Shown piece by piece: positions 33,147 through 39,719 of a DNA stretch of 39,719 nt (position 1 is the stretch's first letter; every line of letters begins with the position of its first letter). The translations under genes and the position numbers were made by a program. The DNA lies in assembly GCA_027624045.1 (NCBI GenBank), contig JAQBUE010000024.1, positions 1 through 39,719 of the forward strand. Reading direction: 5' to 3'. The notes under the pieces are model-generated. The model was not told where the DNA came from, did no database searches, and saw nothing but the letters and a program-made list of their open reading frames with translations. The stretch is from Acidobacteriota bacterium. Its GTDB lineage: Bacteria > Acidobacteriota > Terriglobia > Bryobacterales > UBA6623.

Positions 33147-34709
33147 TTAGCGGCAGAACCGTCCCAACACGTTGGCTGTCACGTTCGAGACGCCCTTGTC
33201 GACGATGATCGAAAGCGTCCAGCACAGCGACCCCGCCGCGAACACCGCGCCACCGCTCGGCGTCTCGAACAGCACCATGTCGGCCCCGGTTTCCTCGGGA
33301 TTCTGCCCCTTGGCTAGATGCCGCACGTTGGGCGGCGAATCCGGCGAAATCTTGTCGAGTTCATGCCCCGACGCACCGCCGGGACAGCGCTCATGCAGGC
33401 TGGCGTATCCGAAGCAGTCCCCGGTGCCGAGTCCGGTTCCTTCGAAAACCCAGTGCGAGCCATCGAGCACTTTGTATGGCGCACCCGTTTGGTAGCCGGA
33501 ATGAGAATACGCCACACCCAGCAACTTCGCTTCCGATTCCTGGCGTAAGTCTCTGCGGTCTTCCCGGCGGCAGAGCATCGTCGATTCATCCACGAACTCG
33601 ACTTCCGCCAGCATGCCGCAGCCGCCCAGATAGACGAGCCGTCCGCCGCCCTCATACACCCAGCGCTTTACCCGGCTGTACATCTCCTTCGACCAATACT
33701 CGGGATGTGTATTGAGCACCAGCACTTTGTAACTTTCGAGCGGCAGGCGGTCGAAATGCAGCGATGTTTCCGAGTAGAGGTCGTAGCCGAACTCCTCGCG
33801 CTCGAGCCACCCCAGCAGCCGCCACTCGGCCGCCGCCATGGCCGACTCCAAACGGCCCTCGATGGGGTCGGTGATGCGGGTGTCCTCGGGAATCGAGTTG
33901 AATAGCTCGGGACGGCCGAACGAAATCGGCGCCGACGTTTCTTCGTAAGGCCACGTGCCTGGATGCGTATATCGGCGCAGATCCTGGCGGGCGTGGAGCA
34001 CAGGCTTCTCGCGCAGACCGTCTTGGTTGAAGTAGTTGCTCCGTCCGCCGAACGGGTTATAGGCGTTCCAGGTGATGTTCGATGTCAGAACGGCGATCGG
34101 CGCTGACGGTTTGGCGGGCTCGACAATCCACGGAAACGAGAAGAAGCGGCCACTGCCGGTCTGTGTGTGAAGGCCGGTTTGGGCATGAAAATAGTAAAGT
34201 CCTGACTTCTCGGGGGCCTCTACACTTTGCTGATGCCAGCGGCTGCCGTATCCCGTGCGGTTCCACTCGACGCCGGAGCCGACAAAGTCGCCATCGGGCA
34301 GAAGCTGCGCCGTCGCGCGCGGGCCGTGGTCGTCATACCAGCCGAGATTGCGAATGAACTGCTTTGCAGCGCCGTAGCGCCACAGGCCCAGTTTGTATGC
34401 TTCCGGTGAGTGAACGCGGAACTCAGAACGTTCCCCGGCGCGAGCCCATTTCGGCCAGGCGTAACCGAGCAGCCGGTCTGATAGCAACCGAAACCGGCGC
34501 GGCAAATCTTCAGGGACGCGCAACGGGACTCGTTTGCCTCCGTATCCCGGATGCGCAAGGCCGACCATGTAGCTACCCGGGGCTAGGTCGGCATGAATAG
34601 CCCCTGACGCCCGCGACACGGCTTCCGAGCTCGTATCGGGGCCTTCGATCTCTACCCGCACGCCCGCGAGCGCCGAGTCATTTTCGTCACTAACGTATCC
34701 GATAAGCAT
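33147..34709 (-). CDS. Protein with dimethylformamidase beta-subunit-like C-terminal domain
   Basis: The 520-residue protein starts with a carboxypeptidase-regulatory-like beta domain (about residues 1-65, LIGYVSDENDSALAGVRVEI, GSYMVGLAHPGYGGKRVPLR). The remaining 450 residues match the C-terminal domain of the large subunit of N,N-dimethylformamidase: APIAVLTSNITWNAYNPFGG, RSNYFNQDG, LNTHPEYWSKEMYSRVKRWV, YEGGGRLVYLGG and GTGLGTGDCFGYASLHE. Proteins with this domain are common in Bryobacterales. The true enzyme binds iron with Tyr-Tyr-Glu ligands and needs a small subunit, neither of which I can confirm, so the substrate is open. No signal peptide is seen. Confidence 0.8.
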   Translation of the reverse strand: MLIGYVSDENDSALAGVRVEIEGPDTSSEAVSRASGAIHADLAPGSYMVGLAHPGYGGKRVPLRVPEDLPRRFRLLSDRLLGYAWPKWARAGERSEFRVHSPEAYKLGLWRYGAAKQFIRNLGWYDDHGPRATAQLLPDGDFVGSGVEWNRTGYGSRWHQQSVEAPEKSGLYYFHAQTGLHTQTGSGRFFSFPWIVEPAKPSAPIAVLTSNITWNAYNPFGGRSNYFNQDGLREKPVLHARQDLRRYTHPGTWPYEETSAPISFGRPELFNSIPEDTRITDPIEGRLESAMAAAEWRLLGWLEREEFGYDLYSETSLHFDRLPLESYKVLVLNTHPEYWSKEMYSRVKRWVYEGGGRLVYLGGCGMLAEVEFVDESTMLCRREDRRDLRQESEAKLLGVAYSHSGYQTGAPYKVLDGSHWVFEGTGLGTGDCFGYASLHERCPGGASGHELDKISPDSPPNVRHLAKGQNPEETGADMVLFETPSGGAVFAAGSLCWTLSIIVDKGVSNVTANVLGRFCR

Positions 34710-34738
34710 GCTGTTTTGGATAGGCTACCAGGCGCGGC

Positions 34739-35707
34739 CTAGCTCAGGCCGATCTCTTCATAGAATTTCTTGACGTCCGGCATCTGCGCATCCGTGAAGC
34801 TCGTCTCCGGCGGACGGAGCCAGCGCCGCGCGATCCCGAAATGCTCCAGCGTAGCGCGCCAGAAGGCATGGGACCACTTCATGAAGAACGGCACGTCATA
34901 GTCCATTACAATCTGCTGTGCCGCCTTGAGATCACCGCGCTCGGCCGCACCAAAGAATCGCATCGCAATTTGCGGGGCAAATGTCGAGAACGTGCTGTAG
35001 TAGGCCTGCATCCCGAACGGCTGATACATCAGGAAGCGCGACTTCTGGCCGCCGGCAAAGATATTGAGGCGCTTGCCGTAGAGCTGAAATACTTCCATGG
35101 AATACTTCTGCGAATATTCCTCTTTGTAAGCGGAAATCTGATCGATCGTCACCAGTTGCTTAAGCACCGGCAACGGAACCTCGCCGTGTAGGCCGATCGC
35201 CGCCGACCCGGCCGCTTTGGCGATGCGCCGGTGGTGTTCAAACAAGGCGTCCGCCCCGCCGTGCATGTTGAGTTGCACCTGGATGCAGTCGGCCCCGAGC
35301 GACGATGCGTAACGGGCGTAGTCCTCGCATTGGCCCGTCCACCAGGGCCCGGTCGCGGCGATCGTCACGCCGCGACCCGCCACGGATTCGATCATCACTT
35401 TGGTGAGACCGCGCACCTCTTGATAGGTCAGTCGGTCGTACTGGTTGTTCCCCGAAGTCAGCGCGAACACCTTGACGCCCGCCTTCGCCGCCAGCTCGAT
35501 CTGATTCTTGACGCCCTGATAGTCGACCTGGAAGTCCTTGGTGTAGACCGTCGGCACCGAGAGAATAGGCCCGCGCAGCCGCTTGCGAAACTCCTCCGGG
35601 CTCAGCGCCGCGCTTGGCCGCGCCGACCGCAACGGAGGGGCGGCCAGCAATGCCGCTCCCGCGACCGTAAGAAACCGCCGCCGACTTGGAACCTGACATC
35701 CACTCAT
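34739..35707 (-). CDS. Tat-exported DapA-family (dihydrodipicolinate synthase-like) protein
   Basis: The 322-residue product has a twin-arginine signal: SRRRFLTVAGAALLAAPPL. After it comes an (alpha/beta)8 barrel of the DapA/NAL family: ILSVPTVYTKDFQVDYQGVK, GVKVFALTSGNNQYDRLTYQ, EVRGLTKVMIESVAGRGVTI, CIQVQLNMHGGADALFEHHR, and a candidate Schiff-base Lys in ISAYKEEYSQ. Typical DapA proteins are cytoplasmic lyases; an exported version is common in Acidobacteria and Planctomycetes and its substrate is unknown. GAGAGGGAACGCG precedes the chosen ATG; a longer frame adds five residues. It follows 30 bases behind the dimethylformamidase-like gene, on the same strand. Confidence 0.84.
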   Translation of the reverse strand: MSGCQVPSRRRFLTVAGAALLAAPPLRSARPSAALSPEEFRKRLRGPILSVPTVYTKDFQVDYQGVKNQIELAAKAGVKVFALTSGNNQYDRLTYQEVRGLTKVMIESVAGRGVTIAATGPWWTGQCEDYARYASSLGADCIQVQLNMHGGADALFEHHRRIAKAAGSAAIGLHGEVPLPVLKQLVTIDQISAYKEEYSQKYSMEVFQLYGKRLNIFAGGQKSRFLMYQPFGMQAYYSTFSTFAPQIAMRFFGAAERGDLKAAQQIVMDYDVPFFMKWSHAFWRATLEHFGIARRWLRPPETSFTDAQMPDVKKFYEEIGLS

Positions 35708-35874
35708 CGCGTTCCCTCTCAAGCCTGCAATCCTAGCAAGTCAACGACCACGGTGTGTGTGCGGGAACCTCGGTTCTAGGCCCACGGCTTGTGGACAGTC
35801 TCTCGTGGCTCATGATCTGTCCGCCGCCGGCACCAGGAAAGTTTCGCTGATCCAGGCTGCGACGGTACCCCTCT

Positions 35875-35904
35875 TTGACAGCGGTCGGGCAAGTTGGTTA
35901 TAGT
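35875..35904 (+). promoter_or_regulatory. Promoter of the aldolase gene
   Basis: TTGACA (35875-35880) and TATAGT (35899-35904) are separated by 18 bases (TTATAG with 17 is an equal choice). Transcription would begin near 35911, leaving a leader of about 68 bases before the ATG at 35979 with AGGAGC as binding site. The remaining part of this 270-bp gap shows nothing else that I can name. Confidence 0.7.
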
Positions 35905-35978
35905 TCAGAACTTCCCCCAAATGAGCGATTGCCGTCCGGCAGTCCTTCCTTTTTCGACGACGACAGGAGCAAACGACG

Positions 35979-36824
35979 ATGTCCGATACCACTGTGAGCG
36001 GTGCCAAGTTCAAGCAGCAACTACGAGACGGCTCGCTCAAAATGGGGCTCTTTTTGAATTCCCACAGTCCGACCGTAGCCGAGCAATTAGCCCACAGCGG
36101 CTATGATTGGCTGCTGGTCGACACGCAGCATGGCCCGATGGACCGCGAGAAGCTTTCCGCGACAATTTGTGCGATTGGCAGCGGCGGAGCCAAGTCGATG
36201 GTGCGCGTCGGTGGTTACGATGACCGCGCCGGCATCCAGCAAGCCCTCGACGTCGGCGCTGACGGCGTCCTCGTACCCTACATCAACACCGCCGAGGAAG
36301 CGCGACAAGCCGTGAGTTGCGCCCTCTATCCCACGGCCGGCACGCGCTCGGTCTATTTCCCGCAGCGCAGCACGAATAAAGCCGGACTGCTCGGCTATGT
36401 CGGTCCCGCCAACGCCAACATCATGGTGGCGCTACAGGTTGAGACGGCTTCCTGCATCGAGAACATGGAAGAGATCGCCGCTGTTCCGGGAGTCGATATC
36501 TTGTTCCTCGGCCAGAACGATCTTTGCATGTCGATGGGGCTCTATGAGAAGTACGAGTTCCCGCATATGTACACGTCCGATGAACTCGGCGCGGCCACAA
36601 CCAAGCTTGTCGCCGAAGCGCAAAAGAACAAGGTGATCCTCGGCGTGTTCTTGTTTGGCACCGATCGCGTCGGTGAGTTTCTCGATAAGGGCTTCACGTT
36701 CATCAGCATCGGCAACGATCTGCACCACATCCTGACGCAATCCTCCGCGCACATCACGGCGCTCGAGTCGATCGCCAAAGATAAGGGCAAGACCTGGGCA
36801 CGCCGCCCGACGGCGTTGATGTAG
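35979..36824 (+). CDS. HpcH/HpaI-family aldolase
   Basis: The 281-residue protein belongs to the metal-dependent class II pyruvate aldolases. It has LKMGLFLNSHSPTVAEQLAH, the catalytic His51 in DWLLVDTQHGPMDREKLSA, Arg76 in SMVRVGGYDDRAG, GADGVLVPYINTAEEA, and the metal ligands Glu155 (ALQVETASCIENM) and Asp181 (LFLGQNDLCMSMG). Family members cleave hydroxy-keto acids such as 4-hydroxy-2-oxoheptanedioate to pyruvate and an aldehyde; the substrate is unknown. AGGAGCAAACGACG precedes the ATG, and a near-consensus promoter lies upstream. It is divergent from the DapA-like gene. Confidence 0.9.
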   Translation: MSDTTVSGAKFKQQLRDGSLKMGLFLNSHSPTVAEQLAHSGYDWLLVDTQHGPMDREKLSATICAIGSGGAKSMVRVGGYDDRAGIQQALDVGADGVLVPYINTAEEARQAVSCALYPTAGTRSVYFPQRSTNKAGLLGYVGPANANIMVALQVETASCIENMEEIAAVPGVDILFLGQNDLCMSMGLYEKYEFPHMYTSDELGAATTKLVAEAQKNKVILGVFLFGTDRVGEFLDKGFTFISIGNDLHHILTQSSAHITALESIAKDKGKTWARRPTALM

Positions 36825-36918
36825 CCATCAAAACGACCAGCCGGGCCGGTGACGGCATGACCCGTCACCGCGCCTTGCCTCCTCGCGGCCGGTGTTCGGC
36901 CTGTTACGCCCCGCATTC

Positions 36919-37266
36919 ATGGACGACCAAGAGCAGGCCCACTACCGCCGCCAACTTGAAACCCTCAGAGCTGAACTCCGCACCACCCTCGACTCCGATT
37001 CCGACGAAACCCGTCCCGTCCAGCCCGACCGCGCCATCGGCCGTCTCACGCGTCAAGACGCCATCCTCTCGCAGCAGATGGCGCTGGAGATTCGGCGGCG
37101 CAATCAAGCGCGCCTGGGGCAAATCGAACGGGCCATCGAGCGCGTTGAGGATGGTTCCTACGGAATGTGTGTCCGCTGCGAAGAGGAGATTTCCGAACCG
37201 CGACTCAAGGTCCGCCCCGAGACTCCGATCTGCATTGCGTGCGCCGAAGGCCGCGCTGTTCGCTGA
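36919..37266 (+). CDS. TraR/DksA-type zinc-finger protein
   Basis: The 115-residue protein has an N-terminal helical hairpin (DQEQAHYRRQLETLRAELRT and ALEIRRRNQARLGQIERAIE) and a C4 zinc finger: Cys84 and Cys87 in GMCVRCEEEI, Cys105 and Cys108 in TPICIACAEG. That is the DksA/TraR layout, but the short coiled coil and lack of a DxxDxA tip place it with the small DksA-like group, so effect on RNA polymerase is only probable. The ATG at 36919 is chosen over a GTG at 36892 because homologous helices start there. It runs convergent with cutA, with 6 bases between the stops. Confidence 0.88.
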   Translation: MDDQEQAHYRRQLETLRAELRTTLDSDSDETRPVQPDRAIGRLTRQDAILSQQMALEIRRRNQARLGQIERAIERVEDGSYGMCVRCEEEISEPRLKVRPETPICIACAEGRAVR

Positions 37267-37272
37267 AGCGGG

Positions 37273-37638
37273 TTACTCGGGAGCCTGCTGTGCTTCGTCG
37301 CTTTCTTCCTGGTCCTCTTCCGGTCGAAGCTCCTGATCGAGCCATTCCAAGTAGTTAGCTGAGCCGGCGATAATCGGCACCACGATCATCTCCGGCAGAT
37401 CGTAGCTATGCAACGTTTCGAGAGTGCGGCGCACCTCATCGACCAGCCCTCGCTCGGTCTTGATCATCACGAGAAGTTCGGTGTCGTTTTCAACCTTGCC
37501 CTGCCAACGGTAGTAGGAAAGCAAACCGGGGATGACGTTGACACAGGCCGCACGGCGGTTCTCGATCAAACTGCGAGCAATGGCTTCCGCCTCGGTGATA
37601 TTGCCACAAGTGGTGTAGACGACGACTTTGTCAGTCAC
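37273..37638 (-). CDS. cutA: Divalent-cation tolerance protein CutA
   Basis: The 121-residue product matches CutA1: VVVYTTCGNITEAEAIARSL, NRRAACVNVIPGLLSYYRWQ, GKVENDTELLVMIKTERGLV and the C-terminal LPEMIVVPIIAGSANYLEWL. It forms small ferredoxin-like trimers; a direct role in copper tolerance is doubtful, and its true function is unclear. The GTG start is supported by AAGGAGCAGCC; the ATG 7 codons upstream has none. An acidic tail of about 14 residues, rich in Glu and Gln, is not part of the core fold. Confidence 0.94.
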   Translation of the reverse strand: MTDKVVVYTTCGNITEAEAIARSLIENRRAACVNVIPGLLSYYRWQGKVENDTELLVMIKTERGLVDEVRRTLETLHSYDLPEMIVVPIIAGSANYLEWLDQELRPEEDQEESDEAQQAPE

Positions 37639-37724
37639 GGCTGCTCCTTTACCCATCAAGCGCGAACTTCAATCTTACTGAAGTGAGGCCGCGTCTTGGG
37701 CTATAGTTGATAACATGCTCAGCT

Positions 37725-37786
37725 CGCATTTCTCAGCACGTGGCGAGCCTATGGCGTGCTTCGACCGCCAGGTGGTGAGAAATGCG
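37725..37786 (+). promoter_or_regulatory. Inverted repeat covering the ftsB-like ribosome binding site and start
   Basis: CGCATTTCTCA (37725-37735) and TGAGAAATGCG (37776-37786) are perfect 11-bp arms 40 bases apart. The right arm contains the ATG (37782-37784) and part of the binding region. A possible -10 TATAGT (37702-37707) lies upstream, so the leader RNA could fold and mask the start. An inner pair GCACG/CGTGC (around 37736-37760) would stack in the loop. Confidence 0.5.
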
Positions 37787-38087
37787 TGCTAACGCAATGA
37801 ACCACTCCCGCATCCGCCGCTGGGCCTACTACGCGTTGCTCTTTGTGGCCGTCGCCGGTCTCTTCTGGCTGCCTGGTTATGACGCTCTCGGTGAACTAAC
37901 CGACTCCTGGCAGAAGGAGAACGAGATGGAGCAAGCGATCGAGAAACTCGAGCAGGAGAACGACCGCATCGAGGCGGCGATCGGAGACCTTGGCCACGAA
38001 GGCAAGGCCGTCGAGCGCATCGCACGCGAGGAACTAGGTTGGGCCAAGCGCGACGAAATCGTCGTTAAGATTCCCGAAAAAAAATAG
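37782..38087 (+). CDS. FtsB/DivIC-like septum formation initiator
   Basis: The 101-residue protein has a short basic cytoplasmic N-terminus, one transmembrane helix (about residues 15-31, WAYYALLFVAVAGLFWLPGY) and a periplasmic coiled coil (about 40-70, QKENEMEQAIEKLEQENDRI), then an EGKAVERIAREELGWAKRDE block typical of FtsB/DivIC. It bridges FtsL and FtsQ (or DivIB) in the divisome. AGGTGGTGAGAA precedes the ATG; a second in-frame ATG follows five codons later. The gene ends at the bidirectional hairpin shared with thiG. Confidence 0.83.
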   Translation: MRANAMNHSRIRRWAYYALLFVAVAGLFWLPGYDALGELTDSWQKENEMEQAIEKLEQENDRIEAAIGDLGHEGKAVERIAREELGWAKRDEIVVKIPEKK

Positions 38088-38114
38088 GCTGGCGATAAAA
38101 TCCTAGCGCGCCAG
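38077..38114 (-). terminator. Terminator of thiG (convergent with ftsB-like gene)
   Basis: On the minus strand CTGGCG (38109-38114) pairs with CGCCAG (38089-38094), followed two bases later by TATTTTTTTT (eight consecutive T from the A-run 38077-38084). The stem starts within the last codons of thiG. The run of A lies in the end of the ftsB-like gene. Confidence 0.7.
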
Positions 38115-38873
38115 GCCTTCCAGCGGACTACTCGCCGAGGCGTAAGAGCGCATCGGCATCCGTCCCGCCTCATAAGCCAAACGGCCGGCATCAACCCCGA
38201 ACTTCATCGCGAGCGCCATCTTCTCAGGATCATCAGCCTCGGCGATGGCCGTGTTCATGAGGATGGCATCGGCACCCAACTCCATCGCCACCGCCGCATC
38301 CGATGCCGTGCCGACACCGGCGTCGACAATCAACGGAACCTCGGTGATCATCTCGCGCAAGATGCGCAGATTGTTGCGGTTCTGAATGCCCAGCCCCGAG
38401 CCGATCGGAGCCGCCAGCGGCATCACCGCCGCCGCCCCGGCATCGACCAGCTTGCGAGCGTAGATCAGATCGTCGTTCGTGTAGGGCAACACGACGAAGC
38501 CCTCTTTGACGAGCACCTTGGTTGCTTCGAGCAGTCCTTCATTGTCAGGAAACAGCGTTTTCTGATCGCCGATGACCTCAAGCTTGACCCAGTTCGAAAG
38601 GCCCACTTCTTGCGCCATCCGCGCCGTGCGGATCGCCTCGTCGGCTGTATAGCAGCCGGCCGTATTCGGCAGCAGAAAGATCTTCTCGCGGTCGATGTAA
38701 TCGAGTAATGACTCCTTGGAACGGTCCGTCAAGTTCACGCGGCGGACGGCTACTGTCACGAAATCGGTTCCCGTCAATTCATGACAGCGAGCCATCTGTT
38801 CGAAACTCCGGTACTTCCCGGTACCCACGATCAGACGGGACGAAAACTCGCGGCCAGCGATCTTCAAGCTCAT
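38103..38873 (-). CDS. thiG: Thiazole synthase
   Basis: Forms the thiazole phosphate half of thiamine from deoxyxylulose phosphate, dehydroglycine and ThiS thiocarboxylate. The 256-residue protein shows [52 protein letters not shown], catalytic Lys97 in [56 protein letters not shown], and [20 protein letters not shown]. Start at ATG 38873 fits family length; the open frame upstream adds 68 unrelated residues. No other thi genes or a thiamine riboswitch are adjacent, so the pathway genes are scattered. Confidence 0.97.
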   Translation of the reverse strand: MSLKIAGREFSSRLIVGTGKYRSFEQMARCHELTGTDFVTVAVRRVNLTDRSKESLLDYIDREKIFLLPNTAGCYTADEAIRTARMAQEVGLSNWVKLEVIGDQKTLFPDNEGLLEATKVLVKEGFVVLPYTNDDLIYARKLVDAGAAAVMPLAAPIGSGLGIQNRNNLRILREMITEVPLIVDAGVGTASDAAVAMELGADAILMNTAIAEADDPEKMALAMKFGVDAGRLAYEAGRMPMRSYASASSPLEGLAR

Positions 38874-38922
38874 AGCTCGATTGTAGGTCTTGCCCCAAAC
38901 AGGTCGCAAATTCAGCCCTGCA

Positions 38923-39655
38923 CTACTCGCCGCCAGCCTGCTGCGCCGAGCCCAAACGTTCACCCTGTATCCAGCGCAGGATCGTTCGGTATTCGCTGCT
39001 ATTCGCCCTGTGGGGCCAGCGCAGGTCGCCGCCGTGCGAGAACCGCTGGCTATTGCCGATCCCCGCCGCATCTTCATCGGACGATGGCTTGTTGAGCAAC
39101 AGGCTGTCGGCCGGGTTGGCGACGTTCACGACCCCAATCGCCGACGCATAGTTGCGGCGAATTTGGGCTTCATCAAAAACTCCAAACTCATCCGGCTCGA
39201 TAAGCTTGAAGATCGTATGATTGGCATGGCAGTTCACGCAAGCTAGCCCATCCGAGCCCTTATTGGCGAGGATCGGCTGCACATGCACCTTGAAATACTC
39301 GTAGTCGAGCAACTGGTTCGTGTCGTACCCCTCGCGGCCCGCCCTGGCGTCGAGTGAGGCCTTGAAGGCCAACGCGGAATTCCGCACTTCCAGGTTCTCG
39401 TCCGACAACAGCCTCTGAAGCTGCCGGCGAACATCTTCGTCCGCCTGCAAAGGCTCAACCGTTCGTACCGAAGCCAGCGTCGCCGCGCGCACTTTCGGTG
39501 ACTCGTGTTTCATCCCCTGCAGCACCAAGGCGCGGATCGCACCCAAGGAGGCTTCGTAGCGGTCGCCCTTGTAGTTGAGCCGGCCCATCAATTCGAGCGC
39601 CGCGGTGAGATCCTGGGGGGATGCCTCGGCGAAATGGCGATCGTACGCCTGACAG
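38923..39655 (-). pseudogene. HEAT-repeat/cytochrome c protein, 5' end lost at element border
   Basis: The remaining C-terminal part has HEAT-like helices (AALELMGRLNYKGDRYEASL, SPKVRAATLASVRTVEPLQA, LLSDENLEVRNSALAFKASL) and then a cytochrome-type domain with Cys-Val-Asn-Cys-His in [20 protein letters not shown], and the end [11 protein letters not shown]. Planctomycete- and Acidobacteria-type secreted cytochrome/HEAT proteins end like this. The frame stays open to 39705, but the residues before AYDRHFAEA derive from the repeat-bearing border that starts at about 39650, so the 5' part is missing. The gene is thus truncated by an insertion or lies at a chimeric assembly joint. Confidence 0.68.
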
Positions 39656-39719
39656 AGTTGTCCAATGCAAGATGATCCTGAAAGGAGGGAGTGTTTCCAA
39701 TACAAGATGATCCTGAAGA
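39650..39719. mobile_element. End of an unidentified mobile element
   Basis: From TGACAG at about 39650 two direct copies of TCCAATNCAAGATGATCCTG plus AA lie 35 bp apart (39661-39682, 39696-39717). A diverged inverted copy is at 67-89. Repeated 20-odd-bp sites near a TG-type end are typical of IS21-like elements, where the transposase binds several end repeats. The transposase genes would be outside the window. The class is only a suggestion. Confidence 0.5.

Noticed and set aside
1..39719. CRISPR array, rRNA or prophage
   Set aside because: No regularly spaced repeats, rRNA segments, integrase or phage structural genes were seen on either strand.

Overview
This window looks like a chromosomal segment of an Acidobacteriota bacterium, most likely near Bryobacterales/Solibacter. 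That is an inference from gene content; no 16S rRNA gene is present. The pointers are a remnant of the FtsX-like permease type expanded in this phylum, an M56 peptidase fused to a GWxTD domain beside a BlaI repressor, several secreted PQQ-type beta-propellers, a dimethylformamidase-like C-terminal domain protein, a Tat-exported DapA-like protein and a PadR/EF-hand pair. The DNA is GC-rich. Most genes are housekeeping, envelope or catabolic genes in short operons, and there is no rRNA, CRISPR array, phage module or intact transposase.

Layout. 1-950: a repeat copy, tRNA-Arg(CCG), a small AT-hook-like gene and a conserved small gene broken by an in-frame TAA. 1146-4365 (minus): membrane protein, winged-helix regulator, UppS, YjbQ and a ferritin-like diiron protein; the same two-part palindromic site lies upstream of the membrane protein and at the start of uppS. 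4595-9011 (minus): HEAT-repeat protein, the M56-GWxTD/BlaI pair, a deleted permease remnant (plus strand) and a SIMPL protein. 9196-9880: a composite pseudogene joining pectate lyase and DUF1593 pieces. 9923-14735 (minus): DUF6526 protein, OsmC protein, exported methyltransferase and a LodB/LodA-like pair predicted to make a cysteine-tryptophylquinone oxidase. 14970-18006: PilZ protein, small basic protein, dUTPase and a secreted beta-propeller.

18195-23015 (plus): small membrane protein, class III aminotransferase, diheme PQQ alcohol dehydrogenase and an IclR regulator, ended by a clear terminator; together they look like an oxidative amine or alcohol catabolic unit. 23384-25577 (plus): spondin-domain secreted protein, ECF sigma factor and membrane anti-sigma factor. 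25560-26875 (minus): PadR regulator and EF-hand protein. 26956-31917 (minus): a secreted PHP-like gene with two lesions, an alpha/beta hydrolase, and an AAA ATPase/DUF4276 pair resembling two-gene defence modules, each gene with one frameshift. 32006-39655: NagA, dimethylformamidase-like protein, DapA-like protein, HpcH/HpaI aldolase, DksA/TraR zinc-finger protein, CutA, FtsB and ThiG, then a cytochrome/HEAT gene cut off by a mobile-element-like end.

Two themes stand out. First, three regulator genes or operons (4365, 7605, 26875) have good -35/-10 promoters that place the transcription start within a few bases of the start codon, with a palindromic site overlapping or adjoining the promoter, which suggests near-leaderless autoregulated transcripts. 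Second, the window holds many broken genes (two nonsense codons, at least three frameshifts, two internal-deletion remnants), and related repeats sit in inverted orientation at both ends, as if the sequence had been assembled between copies of one mobile element.
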